A stretch of DNA of 64,000 nt from Schistocerca nitens (lineage: Eukaryota > Arthropoda > Insecta > Orthoptera > Acrididae), in the NCBI RefSeq assembly GCF_023898315.1, contig NC_064616.1:539391602-539455601 (forward strand), given 5' to 3'. Shown here one piece after another: positions 31,841 through 42,157 of the stretch. Under the pieces are notes generated by a model. That model searched no databases. It was given only the letters and a program-made list of their open reading frames with translations, and had not been told where the DNA came from. Made by a program: the position numbers and the translations under genes. Numbering within the stretch: position 1 is the first letter of the stretch; the number at the start of each line of letters is the position of its first letter.

Positions 31841-33085
31841 CTACATTCTTCTGGATCTGCTTAGTGTATTCATCTCTTGGTCTCCCTCAACAATTTTTAC
31901 CCTCCACAGTACCCTCCAATACCTAATAGGTGATCCCTTGTGCCTCAGAATATGTTTTACCAACCAATCCCTTCTTCTAGTCAAGTTGTGACACAAATTT
32001 CTCTTCTCCCCAATTCTATTCAATACCTACTCGTTAGTTATGTGATCCAACCATTAAATCTTCAGCCTACTTCTGTAGCACCACATTCCAAAAACTTCAA
32101 TTCTCTTATTGTCCAAACTATTTAACATCCATGTTTCACTTCCATACATGGCTACACTCTATACAAATACTTTCAGAAACGACTTCCTGACACATAAATC
32201 TATACTCCATGTTAACAAATTTCTCTTCTTGAGAAACAATTTCCTTGCCATTGTTGGTCTACATATTATATCCTCTCTCCTACGTCCATCATCAGTTATT
32301 TTGCTCCCCAAATAGCAAAACTCATTTGCTACTTTAATCTTCTCATTTCCTAATTTCGTTCCCATAGCACCACTCGATTTAATTCGACTACTTTACATTC
32401 TCCTCGTTTTGCATTTGTTGATGTTCATCTTATACCCTCATTTCAAGACACTGTCCATTCTGTTCAGCTGCTAGTCCAGATCCTTTGCTGTCTCTGACAG
32501 CATTAGAATATCATCGGATATTAATTCTTACTCCAAATTGCCTTTTGTTTCCTTTACTGGTTGCTCAATATACAGATTGAGTAACATCACAGCTAGGCTA
32601 CAACCCTGTCTCACTGACTTACCAACCACTTCTTCCTTTTCATGTCCCTCGTCTTTAATAACTGCCATCTGGTATCTGTACAAATTGTAAATAGCCTTTC
32701 GCTCCCTGTATTTTACCCCTGCGACCTTCAGAATTTGAAAGAGTATTCCAGTCAACATTGTCAAACCTTCCTCTAAGTCTACAGATGCCAGAAACGTAGG
32801 CTTGCCTTTCCTTAATCTATTCTCTATGATATGTCGTAGGGTCAGCATTGCCTCATGTGTTCCAACATTTCTATGGATTTCAAACTCAACTTCCCCGAAG
32901 TCGGCTTCTACCAGTTTTAGCATTCGTCTGTAAAGAATTCGTGTTAGCATCTTGGACCCGTGGCTTACTAAACTAATAGTTCGGTATTTTTCACACCTGT
33001 CAACACCTGCTTTCTTTGGGATTGGAATTAATATATTTTTGTTGAAGTCTGAGGGTATTTCGCATGCCTCATACATATTACTCAC
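31841..33085 (-). pseudogene. RTE-type LINE: reverse transcriptase and C-terminus
   Basis: RT begins PSDFNKNILIPIPKKAGV and CEKYRTISLVSHGSKML. Motif A is degraded (SVDLEEGLTML), KSVRQGCSLAVMLLNLYIE is motif B, and the aspartate pair region survives only as ISDDI in a shifted frame near 32,500. C-terminal pieces: EFCYLGSKITDDGRRRED (32,159-32,365) and IGEKRNLCHNLTRRRDWL (31,841-32,023). Part of RT around the active site is deleted. Confidence 0.85.
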
Positions 33086-33305
33086 CAGATGATAGAGTTT
33101 TGTCGGTGCTAGCTAGCTCTCCCACGGCTGTCAGTAGTTCTAATGGAATGCCTACTCCTGAGCCGTTGTTTCGACATAGGTCTTTCAGTGCTCTGTCAAA
33201 CTCTTCACGCAGTATGGTATCTCCCATTTCAACTTCTTCTACCTCCTCTTCCATTTCCTTAGTATTGTCCTCAACAACATCACCCTTGAATAGACCCTCT
33301 ATATA

Positions 33306-34560
33306 CTACTTCCATCTTTGAGCTTTCCATTCTTTGCTTAGAACTATTTTTCCATCTGAGCTCTTGATATTCATACAGGTGGTTCTCATTTCTCCAAAGG
33401 TCTCTTTAATTATCCTGTAGGCAGTATCTATCTTACCCCTAGTGAGACAAGCCTCTAAATCTTTACATTTGTCCCCTAGCCATCTCTGCTTAGCCATTTT
33501 GCACTTCCTGTCAATATCATTTTTGAGACGTTTGTATTCCTTTTTGCCTGCTTCATTTACTGCATTTTTATATTTTCTCATTTCATCAATTAAATTCAAT
33601 ATTTCTTCTGTTATGCAAGGATTTCTATTAGCCCTCGTCTTTCTATCTACTTTATCCTCTGCTGCCTTCACTACTTCAATCATCAGAGCTACCCATTCTT
33701 CTCCTACTGTATATCTTTCCCCCATTCCTGTCAATCGTTCCCTAATGCTCTCCCTGAAACTCTCTACAAGCTCTTGTTCTTTCATTTATCCAGATCCCAT
33801 CTCCATAAATTCCCACCTTTTTGCAGTTTCTTCAGTTTTAGTCTACAGTTCATAACCAATAGATTGTGGTTAGAGTCCTCATCTGCCCCTGGAAATGTCT
33901 TACAGCTTCAAAACCAGATTCCTAAATCTCTGTCTTACCACTATATAATCTAACTGACACCTTCCAGTATCTCCAGGCTTCTTCCACATATACAGCCTTC
34001 TTTTATGATTCTTCATCCAAGTGCTAGCTATGATTAAGTTATGCTCTGTGCAGAATTCTACCAGGCGGCTTCCTCTTTCATTCCTTAACCCTATTCCATA
34101 TTCACCTAATATGTTTCCTTCTCTTCATTTTCCTACTGTAGAATCCCAGTCACCCATGAGTATTAAATTTTCGACTCCCTTCACTATCTGAGTAATTTAT
34201 TTTATCTCATCATACATTTCATCAATCTCTTCGTCATCTGCAGAGCTAGTTGGCATATAAACTTGTGCTTCTATGGTAGGCATGGGCTTTGTATCTCTCT
34301 TGGACACAATAATGCTATCACTATGCTGTTTGTAGTAGCTTACCCCCATTCCTACTTCTTTATTCATTATTAAATCTACTCCTGCATTACCTATATATGA
34401 TTTTGTATTTATAACTGTGAATTCACTTTACCAGAAGACTTTTTAATCCTGCCACCGAACTTCACTAATTCTCACTGAATCTAACTTTAACATATCCATT
34501 TCCCTTTTTAAATTTTCTAGGCTACCTGCCGATTAAGGGATCTGACATTCCACACTCCAA
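33306..34560 (-). pseudogene. RTE-type LINE: endonuclease and linker
   Basis: From 34,560 downward the endonuclease is only visible in short shifted pieces. The open linker at 33,306-33,785 reads KEQELVESFRESIRERL, RNPCITEEILNLIDEMRKY and AKQRWLGDKCKDLEACL, typical of the region between endonuclease and RT in this family. An in-frame block separates it from RT. Confidence 0.75.
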
Positions 34561-34980
34561 CCCATTGAGCGCCAGTTTTCTTTCTCCTGGTAATGATGTC
34601 CTCCTGTGTAGTCCCCATCTGCAGATCAGAATGGGGGACTATTTTACCTCTGGAATATTTTACCCTAGACAACACCATCATCATTTAACCATACAGTAAA
34701 GCTGCATGGCCACGGAAAAAATTACGGCAGTAGTTTCCCCTCGGTTTCAGCCATTCACAATACCAGTACAGCACTGCTGTTTTGATTAGTGTTACATATC
34801 GAGATCAGTCAATCATTCAGACTGTTGCCCCCGCAACTACTGCCCCTCTTCAGTAACCACACTTTTGACTGGCATCTCAACAGATACCCATCCTCTGTGG
34901 TTGCACCTACAGTACAGCTGTCTGTATTGCTGAGAAACGCAAGCCCTCCCACTAATGGCATGGTCCATAGTTAATGGTGG

Positions 34981-35195
34981 GATTGTGAATGTAAGTAAAT
35001 TAATTGAAATGCATTAGTTAACTAAAGTACATTATTATAAAAAATCACATTGTGATCTTAAGTAAATACACAATAACACATATTTTAACAAAACTTAATT
35101 ATAAAAATTTTACAACATGATTGTAAAATAATAATAAGTATTAGTTAAACAAAAGTACATTACTTTAAAAATTTTAGATTGTGGAATCTATATCA
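34981..35195. repeat. ~64-bp satellite, right of LINE insertion
   Basis: Begins with the right target-duplication copy and continues the array: ATGTAAGTAAATTAATTGAA, GCATTAGTTAACTAAAGTAC, AAATCACATTGTGATC and two further units to TTAGATTGTGGAATC. Confidence 0.85.
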
Positions 35196-35465
35196 TGAAA
35201 TTCATCGTTTCTATTTTTAAGTTTCTTCATTCTGTTATATTTCAATTTTATTTGTGTTTTTTTATTATTTGGAAATCGAAATCATCCATTAATTTAGAAA
35301 ATGAATTTGGTAACATAACACTAAAATCAATATTGAGTTCTAGACAAGGTTGTTCTCCATATCTAGTATTTAAATATTCAGTGTTTGTATTATTGTATGA
35401 AACATTTATCTCTAGCTCACTTACTTTTTGAATATCTTTAGAAATACTTCTTGATTAAAGTAGTT
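35196..35465 (-). pseudogene. Possible minus-strand Polinton gene of unknown family
   Basis: The minus strand reads KVSELEINVSYNNTNTEYL, NTRYGEQPCLELNIDFSVML and SFSKLMDDFDFQ with few stops and protein-like composition, unlike the AT-driven frame on the plus strand. It lies between the satellite and the RING gene. No family recognised and no second copy found. Confidence 0.35.
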
Positions 35466-35480
35466 TCTATTTATATAGAA

Positions 35481-35538
35481 GGGAACTGATGACCTCAGAT
35501 GTTAAGTCCCATAGTTCTCAGAGCCATTCGAACCATTT
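35481..35538 (+). mobile_element. 5'-truncated SINE tail with 13-bp target duplication
   Basis: Only the 3' end of the SINE family is present (ACTGATGACCTCAGATGTTA to CGAACCATTT). TATTTATATAGAA stands at 35,468-35,480 and 35,539-35,551, a perfect target duplication, showing insertion as a 5'-truncated copy. Confidence 0.92.
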
Positions 35539-35694
35539 TATTTATATAGAAAGAACTTTTTATAGTTTTCATAAACTAAATTTGTAGTTAATATTCAACT
35601 TTCTTTTGTAAAAAATTAAGTTTGTCCTTATAGCTAAATGATTAATTGAAACTTAATCCTTTTTCAATAAACCTATATACATTATTTCTTATAA

Positions 35695-36055
35695 ATGGAG
35701 GACCTAAAAGGAATGCAAACTAAACTAAAATAATCTTATGATCTAATTGAGCAATCAGAAAACATTAGTGATGATCCTATTTGTTTAAGTAATAAAAATA
35801 ATAATCAATTTGTTAAAACAAATTACATTCACGTTTTTCATAAAGCATTTATTGATCGATGCCTAAAGGAATGACAAAAATGTCTACTTTGTAATACTAT
35901 TATTAAAAATAGAGAACCAGAAAAAATGACATAATTGATATTTATGATATGTCTGATATGCAAGATGAAGCAGCATGTTATAGTAAAGCAGCATATTGTG
36001 GTGAAACAGCACATTATGCTGCTGATCAATTAAATATTTCAAATGTAAAAACTAT
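35695..36055 (+). pseudogene. Polinton RING-finger gene, plus copy
   Basis: From the ATG at 35,695: MEDLKGMQTKLK, a stop, then SDDPICLSNKNNNQFVK, NYIHVFHKAFIDRCLKE, a stop, and KCLLCNTIIKNREPEK. The Cys/His spacing is that of a RING-H2 domain, normally an E3 ubiquitin ligase; the paired copy at 52,740-53,035 confirms the reading. A Tyr stands where the other copy has Cys in the central T-N-C-N-H. After a frame change a tail with DMQDEAACYSKAAYCG follows. Upstream neighbour of the zinc-cluster gene, same strand. Confidence 0.75.
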
Positions 36056-36108
36056 AAAAATTATGACAATTTACTTTTCACAATTATAATAAAATATTTT
36101 AAACGTAA

Positions 36109-36535
36109 ATGGAGCAAGTTGAACAAGAATCTTCTATGAAAACTAAATTTTTTAAATATTGTAATACAATGAAATTAATTGAACTTTTACATTACAAAAA
36201 TTTACAAAAAATTCTTAGAGAAATGTATGTAGAACAGTTATAAAGAAATATCATGTAAATGGAATTCCTTGTGAATGTGGAAAAAGAGTTTCTAAATATT
36301 ATTTTGAGGTACATTTACGACAAGATCCAAGTGAAGAACATTATAAAATATTAATAAAAATTAATAATGAAGAAGTTCTAACTGAAGACACATCATCTAC
36401 AAATGCAGAAGTTGCCAAGAGATTAAAGATTACAGTAGATTTTACACAAATCCTTTACATAAAGATAAACATAAGATATGTAAGTAGTGAACTTTAGAAT
36501 ATATTAAGAATAAGAAATCTTTAACTTTTAAATGT
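36109..36535 (+). pseudogene. Polinton zinc-cluster gene, copy 1
   Basis: Begins MEQVEQESSMKTKFFKYCNT. A first Cys/His module reads IPCECGKRVSKYYFEVHLR, then a linker NNEEVLTEDTSST. The second Cys-x2-Cys ... Cys-x2-Cys module seen in other copies is largely lost here. The paired-Cys layout resembles treble-clef or HNH-type zinc proteins of large DNA viruses, but no catalytic motif is evident. Follows the RING gene by about 55 bases. Confidence 0.6.
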
Positions 36536-36569
36536 ATTATTTATTAAATAATAATTGTTTTTGATAAAT

Positions 36570-36735
36570 AAATAAAACATAAAAACTAATACTCTAAAAC
36601 TAGTAGATAGTTAAAGTAAATGGTAAACTATTTGACTGTTATACAAAATAGTAAAATTATTGATTGTTAAACTAAATTATAAACTAAATCTTTAAAAAAC
36701 TATTTCTTTAAAAACAAATTGATTGTTAAAATTAA
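36570..36735. repeat. AT-rich short repeat block, reverse orientation
   Basis: TGATTGTTAAACTAAATTAT and TTTAAAAACAAATTGATTGT are the reverse complement of the motifs at 16,990, consistent with the surrounding genes being in the opposite orientation. Confidence 0.72.
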
Positions 36736-37275
36736 TAATGAACTAATTCTCATTTTGTTTATTTATCTATTAAATAATATTTTATACAAATCTGATGAGT
36801 TTTTTGTAATAAATGAAAGAACAAATGGGACATGCATTGCTGCTATACTAAAACACTGCACAGTTGCTAGTATTTGTAAATTTTGTGAAATATATAGTTT
36901 CCAGGATATTCAAATTTATGTAAAGGTGATTCAATTAAATTTATTATAAACAGTTCAATTGTTGCTAGAAATTATAAATGTGATGTAAATTAAAATTATA
37001 CAAATATTGTTAGAACTTTTATAAATGAAGAAAGTGAAAATAATAAAATTTTTTTTATAAATGCTATACCTGAAGTAAGTGAAAATCATACCAATATTGT
37101 TGAAAATTATACAGTTGAAGTAGGTTATAATTGTTGGGAAAAGTAACTATATTATAATATTGATGATTTATTTCCAACTTACAAAGATAAACCATCAATA
37201 AAATATATCCATTTTATATAAATAAATAGTAAAAACTGAAACGAAGAGATAGAAATACAACTAAAGATTACTTAG
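36736..37275 (+). pseudogene. PolB: Polinton polymerase N-terminus with NxT repeats
   Basis: EFFVINERTNGTCIAAILK is followed by ASICKFCEIYSFQDIQIY, resembling a SAP-type helix pair, and then 15-residue repeats, for example AIPEVSENHTNIVENYTVEV. CWEK...YYNIDDLFPTYKDK marks the transition toward the polymerase. The rest of the gene does not follow; zinc-cluster sequence does, so the polymerase body was lost or moved. Confidence 0.65.
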
Positions 37276-37562
37276 TTGGAAAAGCATTTGAAGATTAGAA
37301 ACTATAAATTTTTTTAAAATTGTATAGATTAACTTGAGTCGAATCATGTCTTGACTGCAGTATAATTTTTTTTAGAATTGTTGAAGACAAATTTTAATTT
37401 ATATTTTGAATAAAAGCTACAAACAAATGAAATAAATGACACAGTTCAAGAATTTGGAAAACAATCATGAAACTGTTATTGTGACAGAAAAGAAATTAGT
37501 ATGTAATTTAATTAAGGTAAAAGGGATAGTTTAGAAAAAATATCTAATTTTGAAGCACAAGG
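37276..37562. other. AT-rich Polinton-like stretch, unassigned
   Basis: No motif recognised; composition matches the surrounding Polinton DNA. Confidence 0.4.
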
Positions 37563-38248
37563 TTCAGGAAGGACATGAAATAGATATAATAAATATATTC
37601 AAAATAAGATACAAGAGATGGTTATGGGACTATATGTGTACCATGTATTAATAAACATCATGTAAAAAATTATGTATTTAAATTGTAAAATATAGAAAAT
37701 TTGTAACAATATAGTTTTCAAAAATTTAATAAAACCGTTTTCATATACTAATGGAGCAAGTTAAAGAAAATTTTTTGGGAACTCTAAGTTTTACAAATAT
37801 ATGTAATATAGGGAAATCGATTGATAATATTACTTAATGGACATATACAAAAGATGGTTATATAACTATTTATAGACCATGTATAAATATATATCATGTA
37901 AAAAATTGAAAATAAAAATAGAATTCCTTATATATATGGAAAAAGTGTTGCTAAGTAGTATTTTAAGGAACATTTAAGACGAAATCCAAATGAAGAACAT
38001 ACGAAAATGTTGTTAACAATGAATGAAGTAGAAATATCTTCAGGAAGGACATGAAATAGATATAATAAATATATTCAAAATAAGATACAAAAGATGGTTA
38101 TGGAACTATATGTGTACCATGTATTAATAAACACCATGTAAAAAGTTATGTATTTAAATTGTAAAATATTGAAAAATGGTAACAATATAGTTTTCTAAAA
38201 TTTAATAAAACTGTTTTTATATACAAATGGAGCAAGTTCAAGAAACCA
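37563..38248 (+). repeat. Tandem duplication, 476-bp period
   Basis: About 205 bases beginning TTCAGGAAGGACATGAAATA occur at 37,563 and again at 38,039 with few differences, both ending with ATGGAGCAAGTT, the start of a zinc-cluster gene. The spacer carries one decayed zinc-cluster gene, so a whole gene unit was duplicated in tandem. Confidence 0.9.
37751..38038 (+). pseudogene. Polinton zinc-cluster gene, copy 2
   Basis: MEQVKENFLGTLSFTNICN opens the copy, followed by KDGYITIYRPCINIYHVKN; the Cys-rich module is shifted and partly lost (CGK replaced by shifted frames). It is cut by the second copy of the tandem duplication. Confidence 0.55.
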
Positions 38249-38544
38249 TATGTGACTGGAACAGGAAGGGGAGGTAATGATATGGGTACGTAAAGTGCCC
38301 TCCGCCACACACCTTTGGGTGCCTTGGGGAGTATAAATGTAGATGTAGATCTAGATGTACAATGAATAATGAAGAAGTTGTAACTGAAGAAACATCTACA
38401 TCTAAAAAGAAATGTAAAAGTTCTAAGGAAATTAAAAATATAAATTGTTTTGATATAAATCTTTCACATAAAGGTAAAGATAATAATAAATGTATGAAGC
38501 ATACTTTAGACTATTTTAACAATAAGAAAGCTTTGACTTTCTGA
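38227..38544 (+). pseudogene. Polinton zinc-cluster gene, copy 3, split by a LINE tail
   Basis: ATG at 38,227 (MEQVQE) is interrupted at 38,249 and the C-terminal part resumes at 38,362 as MNNEEVVTEETSTSKKKC, KSSKEIKNINCFD, then DNNKCMKHTLD and NKKALTF. The second Cys of both pairs has been replaced (CKSS, CMKH), so zinc binding is probably lost. The final 60 codons are open. Confidence 0.6.
38249..38361 (+). mobile_element. 3' fragment of a retroposon
   Basis: CCATATGTGACTGGAACAGG to a TGTAGATGTAGATCTAGATG tail, containing AAGTGCCCTCCGCCACACAC. I associate this ending with a common orthopteran retroposon family. It interrupts zinc-cluster copy 3; no clear target duplication was found. Confidence 0.6.
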
Positions 38545-38574
38545 TTTATTATTTATTAAATAACAATCCTGTAT

Positions 38575-38705
38575 ATGAATTATATAAATGATTAAATAAA
38601 TTAATTATTAAACTAAATATCAAACTAATTGATTGACAAACTAAATAGCAAACAAATTCATTTAAAAAATTAACTGTTTAAAAAATAACTGTAGGACTCA
38701 ATAAG
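38575..38705. repeat. AT-rich short repeat block, reverse orientation
   Basis: TTATTAAACTAAATATCAAA and AAACTAAATAGCAAACAAAT repeats, reverse orientation, ending where the RTE-type LINE begins. Confidence 0.65.
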
Positions 38706-38756
38706 AAATTAATACTATCTTCAATTTTTTTTTGGTCATCAGTCTACTGACTGGTT

Positions 38757-39380
38757 TTATGCCACCTGCCACAAATTTCTTTCCTGTACAAACCTCTTCA
38801 TCTCAGAGTAGCACTTGCAACCAACGTCCTCAATTATTTGCTTGACATATTCAAATCTCTGTCTTCCTCTACAGTTTTTGCCCTCTACAGCTCCCTCTAG
38901 TACCATGGAAGTCATTCCCTCATGTCTTAGCAGATGTCCTATCATCCTGTCCCTTCTCCTTATCAGTGTTTTCCACATATTCCTTTCCTCTCCGATTCTG
39001 TGTAGAACCTCCTTATGCCTTACCTTATCAGTCCACCTAATTTTCAGCATTCGTCTATAGCACCACATCTCAAATGCTTCGATTCTCTTCTGTTCCGGTT
39101 TTCCCACAGTCCATCTTTCACTACCATACAATGTTGTACTCCAGACGTACATCCTCAGAAATTTCTTTCTCAAATTAAGGCCGGTATTTGATATTAGTAG
39201 ACTTCTCTTGGCCAGAAATGCCTTTTTTGCCATAGCGAGTCTGCTTTTGATGTCCTCCTTGCTCCGTCTGTCATTGTTTATTTTACTGCCTAGGTAGCAG
39301 AATTCCTTAACTTCATTGACTTCATGACCATTAATCCTGATGTTAAGTTTCTCGCTGTTCTCATTTCTACTACTTCTCAT
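38757..39380 (-). pseudogene. RTE-type LINE: C-terminal region
   Basis: A 207-codon open frame: EFCYLGSKINNDRRSKEDIK, VWSTTLYGSERWTVGK, RIEAFEMWCYRRMLKIRWTD and IGEERNMWKTLIRRRDRMIG. This conserved domain follows RT in the family. It joins RT by a frameshift near 39,375. Confidence 0.88.
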
Positions 39381-40458
39381 TACCTTTGTCTCTCCAATTT
39401 ACTGTAAGACCATACTGTGTACTCATTAGACTGTTCATTCCGTTCAGCAGATCATTTAATTCTCTTTCACTTTCACTCAGGATAGCAATGTCATCAGCGA
39501 ATCGTATCATTGATATCCTTTCACCTTGTATTTTAATTCCGCTCCTGATCCTTTCTTTTATTTCCATCATTGCTTCCTCGATGTGCAGATTGAAGAGTAG
39601 GGGCGAAAGGCTAAAGCCTTGTCTTACACCCTTCTTAATGTGAGCACTTTGTTCTTGATCGTCCACTCATATTATTCCCTCTCGGTTGCTGTAGATATTG
39701 TATATGACCCGTCTCTCCCTATAGCTTACCCCTAATTTTTTCAGAATTTCGAACAGCTTGCACCATTTTATATTGTCGAACGCTTTTTCCAGGTCGACAA
39801 ATCCTATGAAAGTGTCTTGATTTTTCTTTAGCCTTGCTTCCATTATTAGCTGTAACGTCAGAATTGCCTCTCTCGTCCATTTACTTTTCCTAAAGCCAAA
39901 CTGATCGTCACCTAGCGCATTCTCAATTTTCTTTTCCATTTTTCTGTATATTATTCTTGTATGCAGCTTCGATGCATGAGCTGTTAAGCTGATTTTGCGA
40001 TAATTCTCGCACTTGTCAGCTCTTGCCGTCTTCGGAATTGTGTGGATGATGCTTTTCCGAAACTCAGATGGTATGTCGCCAGACTGATATATTTTACACA
40101 CCAACGTGAATAGTCGTTTTGTTGCCACTTCCCCCAATGATTTTAGAAATTCTTATGGAATGTTATCTATCCCTTCTGCCTTATTTGACCGTAAGTCCTC
40201 CAAAGCTCTTTTAAATTCCGATTCTAATACTGGATCCCCTATCTCTACTAAATCGACTCCTGTTTCTTCTTCTATCACATCAGACAAATCTTCACCCTCA
40301 TAGAGGCTTTGAATGTATTCTTTCCTCCTATCTGCTCTCTCCTCTGCATTTAACAGTGGCATTCCCGTCGCACTCTTAATGTTACCACTGTTGCTTTTAA
40401 TATCACCAAAGGTTGTTTTGACTTTCCTGTATGCTGAGTCTGTCCTTCCGACAATCAT
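39370..40458 (-). pseudogene. RTE-type LINE: reverse transcriptase
   Basis: Three open stretches in one frame, separated only by stops at about 40,150 and 39,667. TYSAYRKVKTTFGDI-like linker, KSIIHTIPKTARADKCENYR, FGFRKSKWTREAIL, FIGFVDLEKAFDNIKW (motif A Asp), KKGVRQGFSLSPLLFNLHIE and MIRFADDIAILSE (motif C Asp pair). Catalytic residues are intact; loss of function is from two stops, so the insertion is comparatively young. Confidence 0.9.
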
Positions 40459-40691
40459 ATCTTTTTCGATGTCTTCACATTTTTCGTCTTAGTTTCGCTG
40501 CACTTCCTATTTATTTCATTCCTCAGCGACTGGTATTTATGTATTCCTCATTTTCCCAGAACATGTTTGTACTTCCTCCTTTCTTCAATCATCTGAAGTA
40601 TTTCTTCTGTTACGCATGGTTTCTTCGCGGCTACCTTCCTTGTACCTATGTTTTCCTTCCCAACGTCTGTGATGGCCCTTTTAAGAGATGT

Positions 40692-41537
40692 TCATTCCTC
40701 TACAACTATACTGCCTACTGCACTATTCCTTACTGCTGTATCTATAGCGTTAGAGAGCTTCAAACGTATCTCGTCATTCCTTAGTACTTCCATATCCCAC
40801 CTCTTTGTGTGTTGATTCTTCCTGACTAATGTCTTGAACTTCAGCCTACTCTTCATCACTACTCTATTGTGATCTGAGTCTATATCTGCTCCTGGGTACG
40901 CCTTACAATCCAGTATCTGTTTTCGGAATCTCTGTCTGACCATGATGTAATCTAATTGAAATCTTCCCATATCTCCTGGCCTTTTCCAAGTATACCTCCT
41001 CTTGTGATTCTTGAACAGGGTATTCGCTATTACTAGCTGAAACTTGTTACAGAAGGCAATTAGTCTTTCTCCTCTTTCATTCATCGTCCCAAGCCCATAT
41101 TCTCCTGTAACCTTTTCTTCTACTCCTTCCCCTACAAGTGCATTCCTGTCGCCCATTACTATTAGATTTTCGTCCCCCTTTACATACTGCATTACCCTTT
41201 TAATATCCTCATACAATTTCTCTATCTGTTCATCTTCAGCTTGTGACGTCGGCATGTATACCTGAACTATCGTTGTCGGTGTTGGTCTGCTGTCGATTCT
41301 CATTATAACAACCCGGTCACTGAACTGTTCACAGTAACACACCCTCTGCCCTACCTTCCTATTCATAACGAATCTTACACCTGTTATACCATTTTCTGCT
41401 GCTGTTGATATTACCCGATACTCATCTGACCAGAAATCCTGGTCTTCCTTCCACTTCACTTCACTGACCCCTACTACATCTAGATTGAGCCTTTGCATTT
41501 CCCTCTTCAGATTTTCTAGTTTCCCTACCACGTTCAA
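40692..41537 (-). pseudogene. RTE-type LINE: endonuclease
   Basis: A 281-codon frame with an AP-type endonuclease: LDVVGVSEVKWKEDQDFW (catalytic Glu), IVQVYMPTS, LIVMGDRNALVG (the usual Phe of GDFNA is Arg), RYTWKRPGDMGRFQLDYIMV and DIDSDHNRVV near the end (Asp-His pair). It would nick the target DNA. The frame then shifts into the linker. Confidence 0.88.
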
Positions 41538-41699
41538 GCTTCTGACATTTCACGCCCCAACTCGTCGAACGTTATCCTTTCATTGATTATTCAATCTTTT
41601 TCTCATGGTAGCCTCCCCCTTGGCAGTCCCCTCCCAGAGATCCGAATGGGGGACTATCTACTAAGTAGTAATCGTTATCCATCTATTAAAATATTATCA

Positions 41700-42157
41700 T
41701 GTTGGTAAAAATATTTTTCACTAAGATAAGGTATTTTTTGTAATAAATAAAAGAGCAAAATGGAAACATACATTGCTTTTGAACTACAACAATTTAAATA
41801 TAAGACTCTTGTTGAATTTTGTAAAATAATAAATTTAGAAGGATGTTCAAATTTACATAAAGCTGATTCAATTTATTATTAGATGTCGTCATATTATTAT
41901 TAGATATCGTGCCATTATTTTCAGAATTTATACACCAGAAGTAAGTGAAAATAATACTTGGTTATGATAATAAAGAATAGAACTAATACCAAACCGTGAA
42001 AATAGACATATTAGTTTCACTAAATGTATAAAAAATTACAAATAAAAATTGTTGATACATTTAAATTTATGATTTCTTCACTTGACAAACTTTCAACAAA
42101 TTTAATTAAAAAATCTATTAAAAATATTAAAAAGTATTTTTCTCCAGAATTATTTAA
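41700..42157 (+). pseudogene. PolB: Polinton polymerase copy D, 5' part
   Basis: IFFVINKRAKWKHTL-type start (about 41,735), the SAP-like region, a short NxT repeat remnant (TPEVSENNTWL), then a deletion to KIVDTFKFMISSLDKLSTNL and KKYFSPELFNY, a recognisable exonuclease III-side segment. The gene is cut at 42,157 by the CR1/L2-like LINE and resumes at 46,839. Confidence 0.8.

Larger units (their letters stand above)
31741..34980 (-). mobile_element. RTE-type LINE, full-length but decayed
   Basis: A non-LTR retrotransposon on the minus strand. Its 3' end is a (GTT)n-like tract at 31,741, its 5' end at 34,980. GATTGTGAATGT at 34,981-34,992 repeats the left flank with one mismatch, a 12-bp target duplication. 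The 5' 400 bases match the fragment at 53,140-53,520. Apurinic-type endonuclease and RT remnants lie within, with many stops. The RTE label rests on resemblance to CFDP2-like endonuclease/RT proteins of insects. Confidence 0.85.
38725..41665 (-). mobile_element. RTE-type LINE, well preserved
   Basis: The best preserved LINE in the window, minus strand, 3' end at about 38,725 (TTTTTTTTGGTCATCAGTCT on plus), 5' end near 41,665. One long coding region runs nearly throughout with a few stops and shifts. It separates polymerase N-terminal DNA at 41.7 kb from the AT repeats at 38.6 kb. No convincing target duplication was found. Confidence 0.85.

Noticed and set aside
33442-33855. 137-codon plus-strand frame
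   Set aside because: Antisense shadow of the RTE-type LINE linker; Ser/Leu-rich as expected for a shadow.
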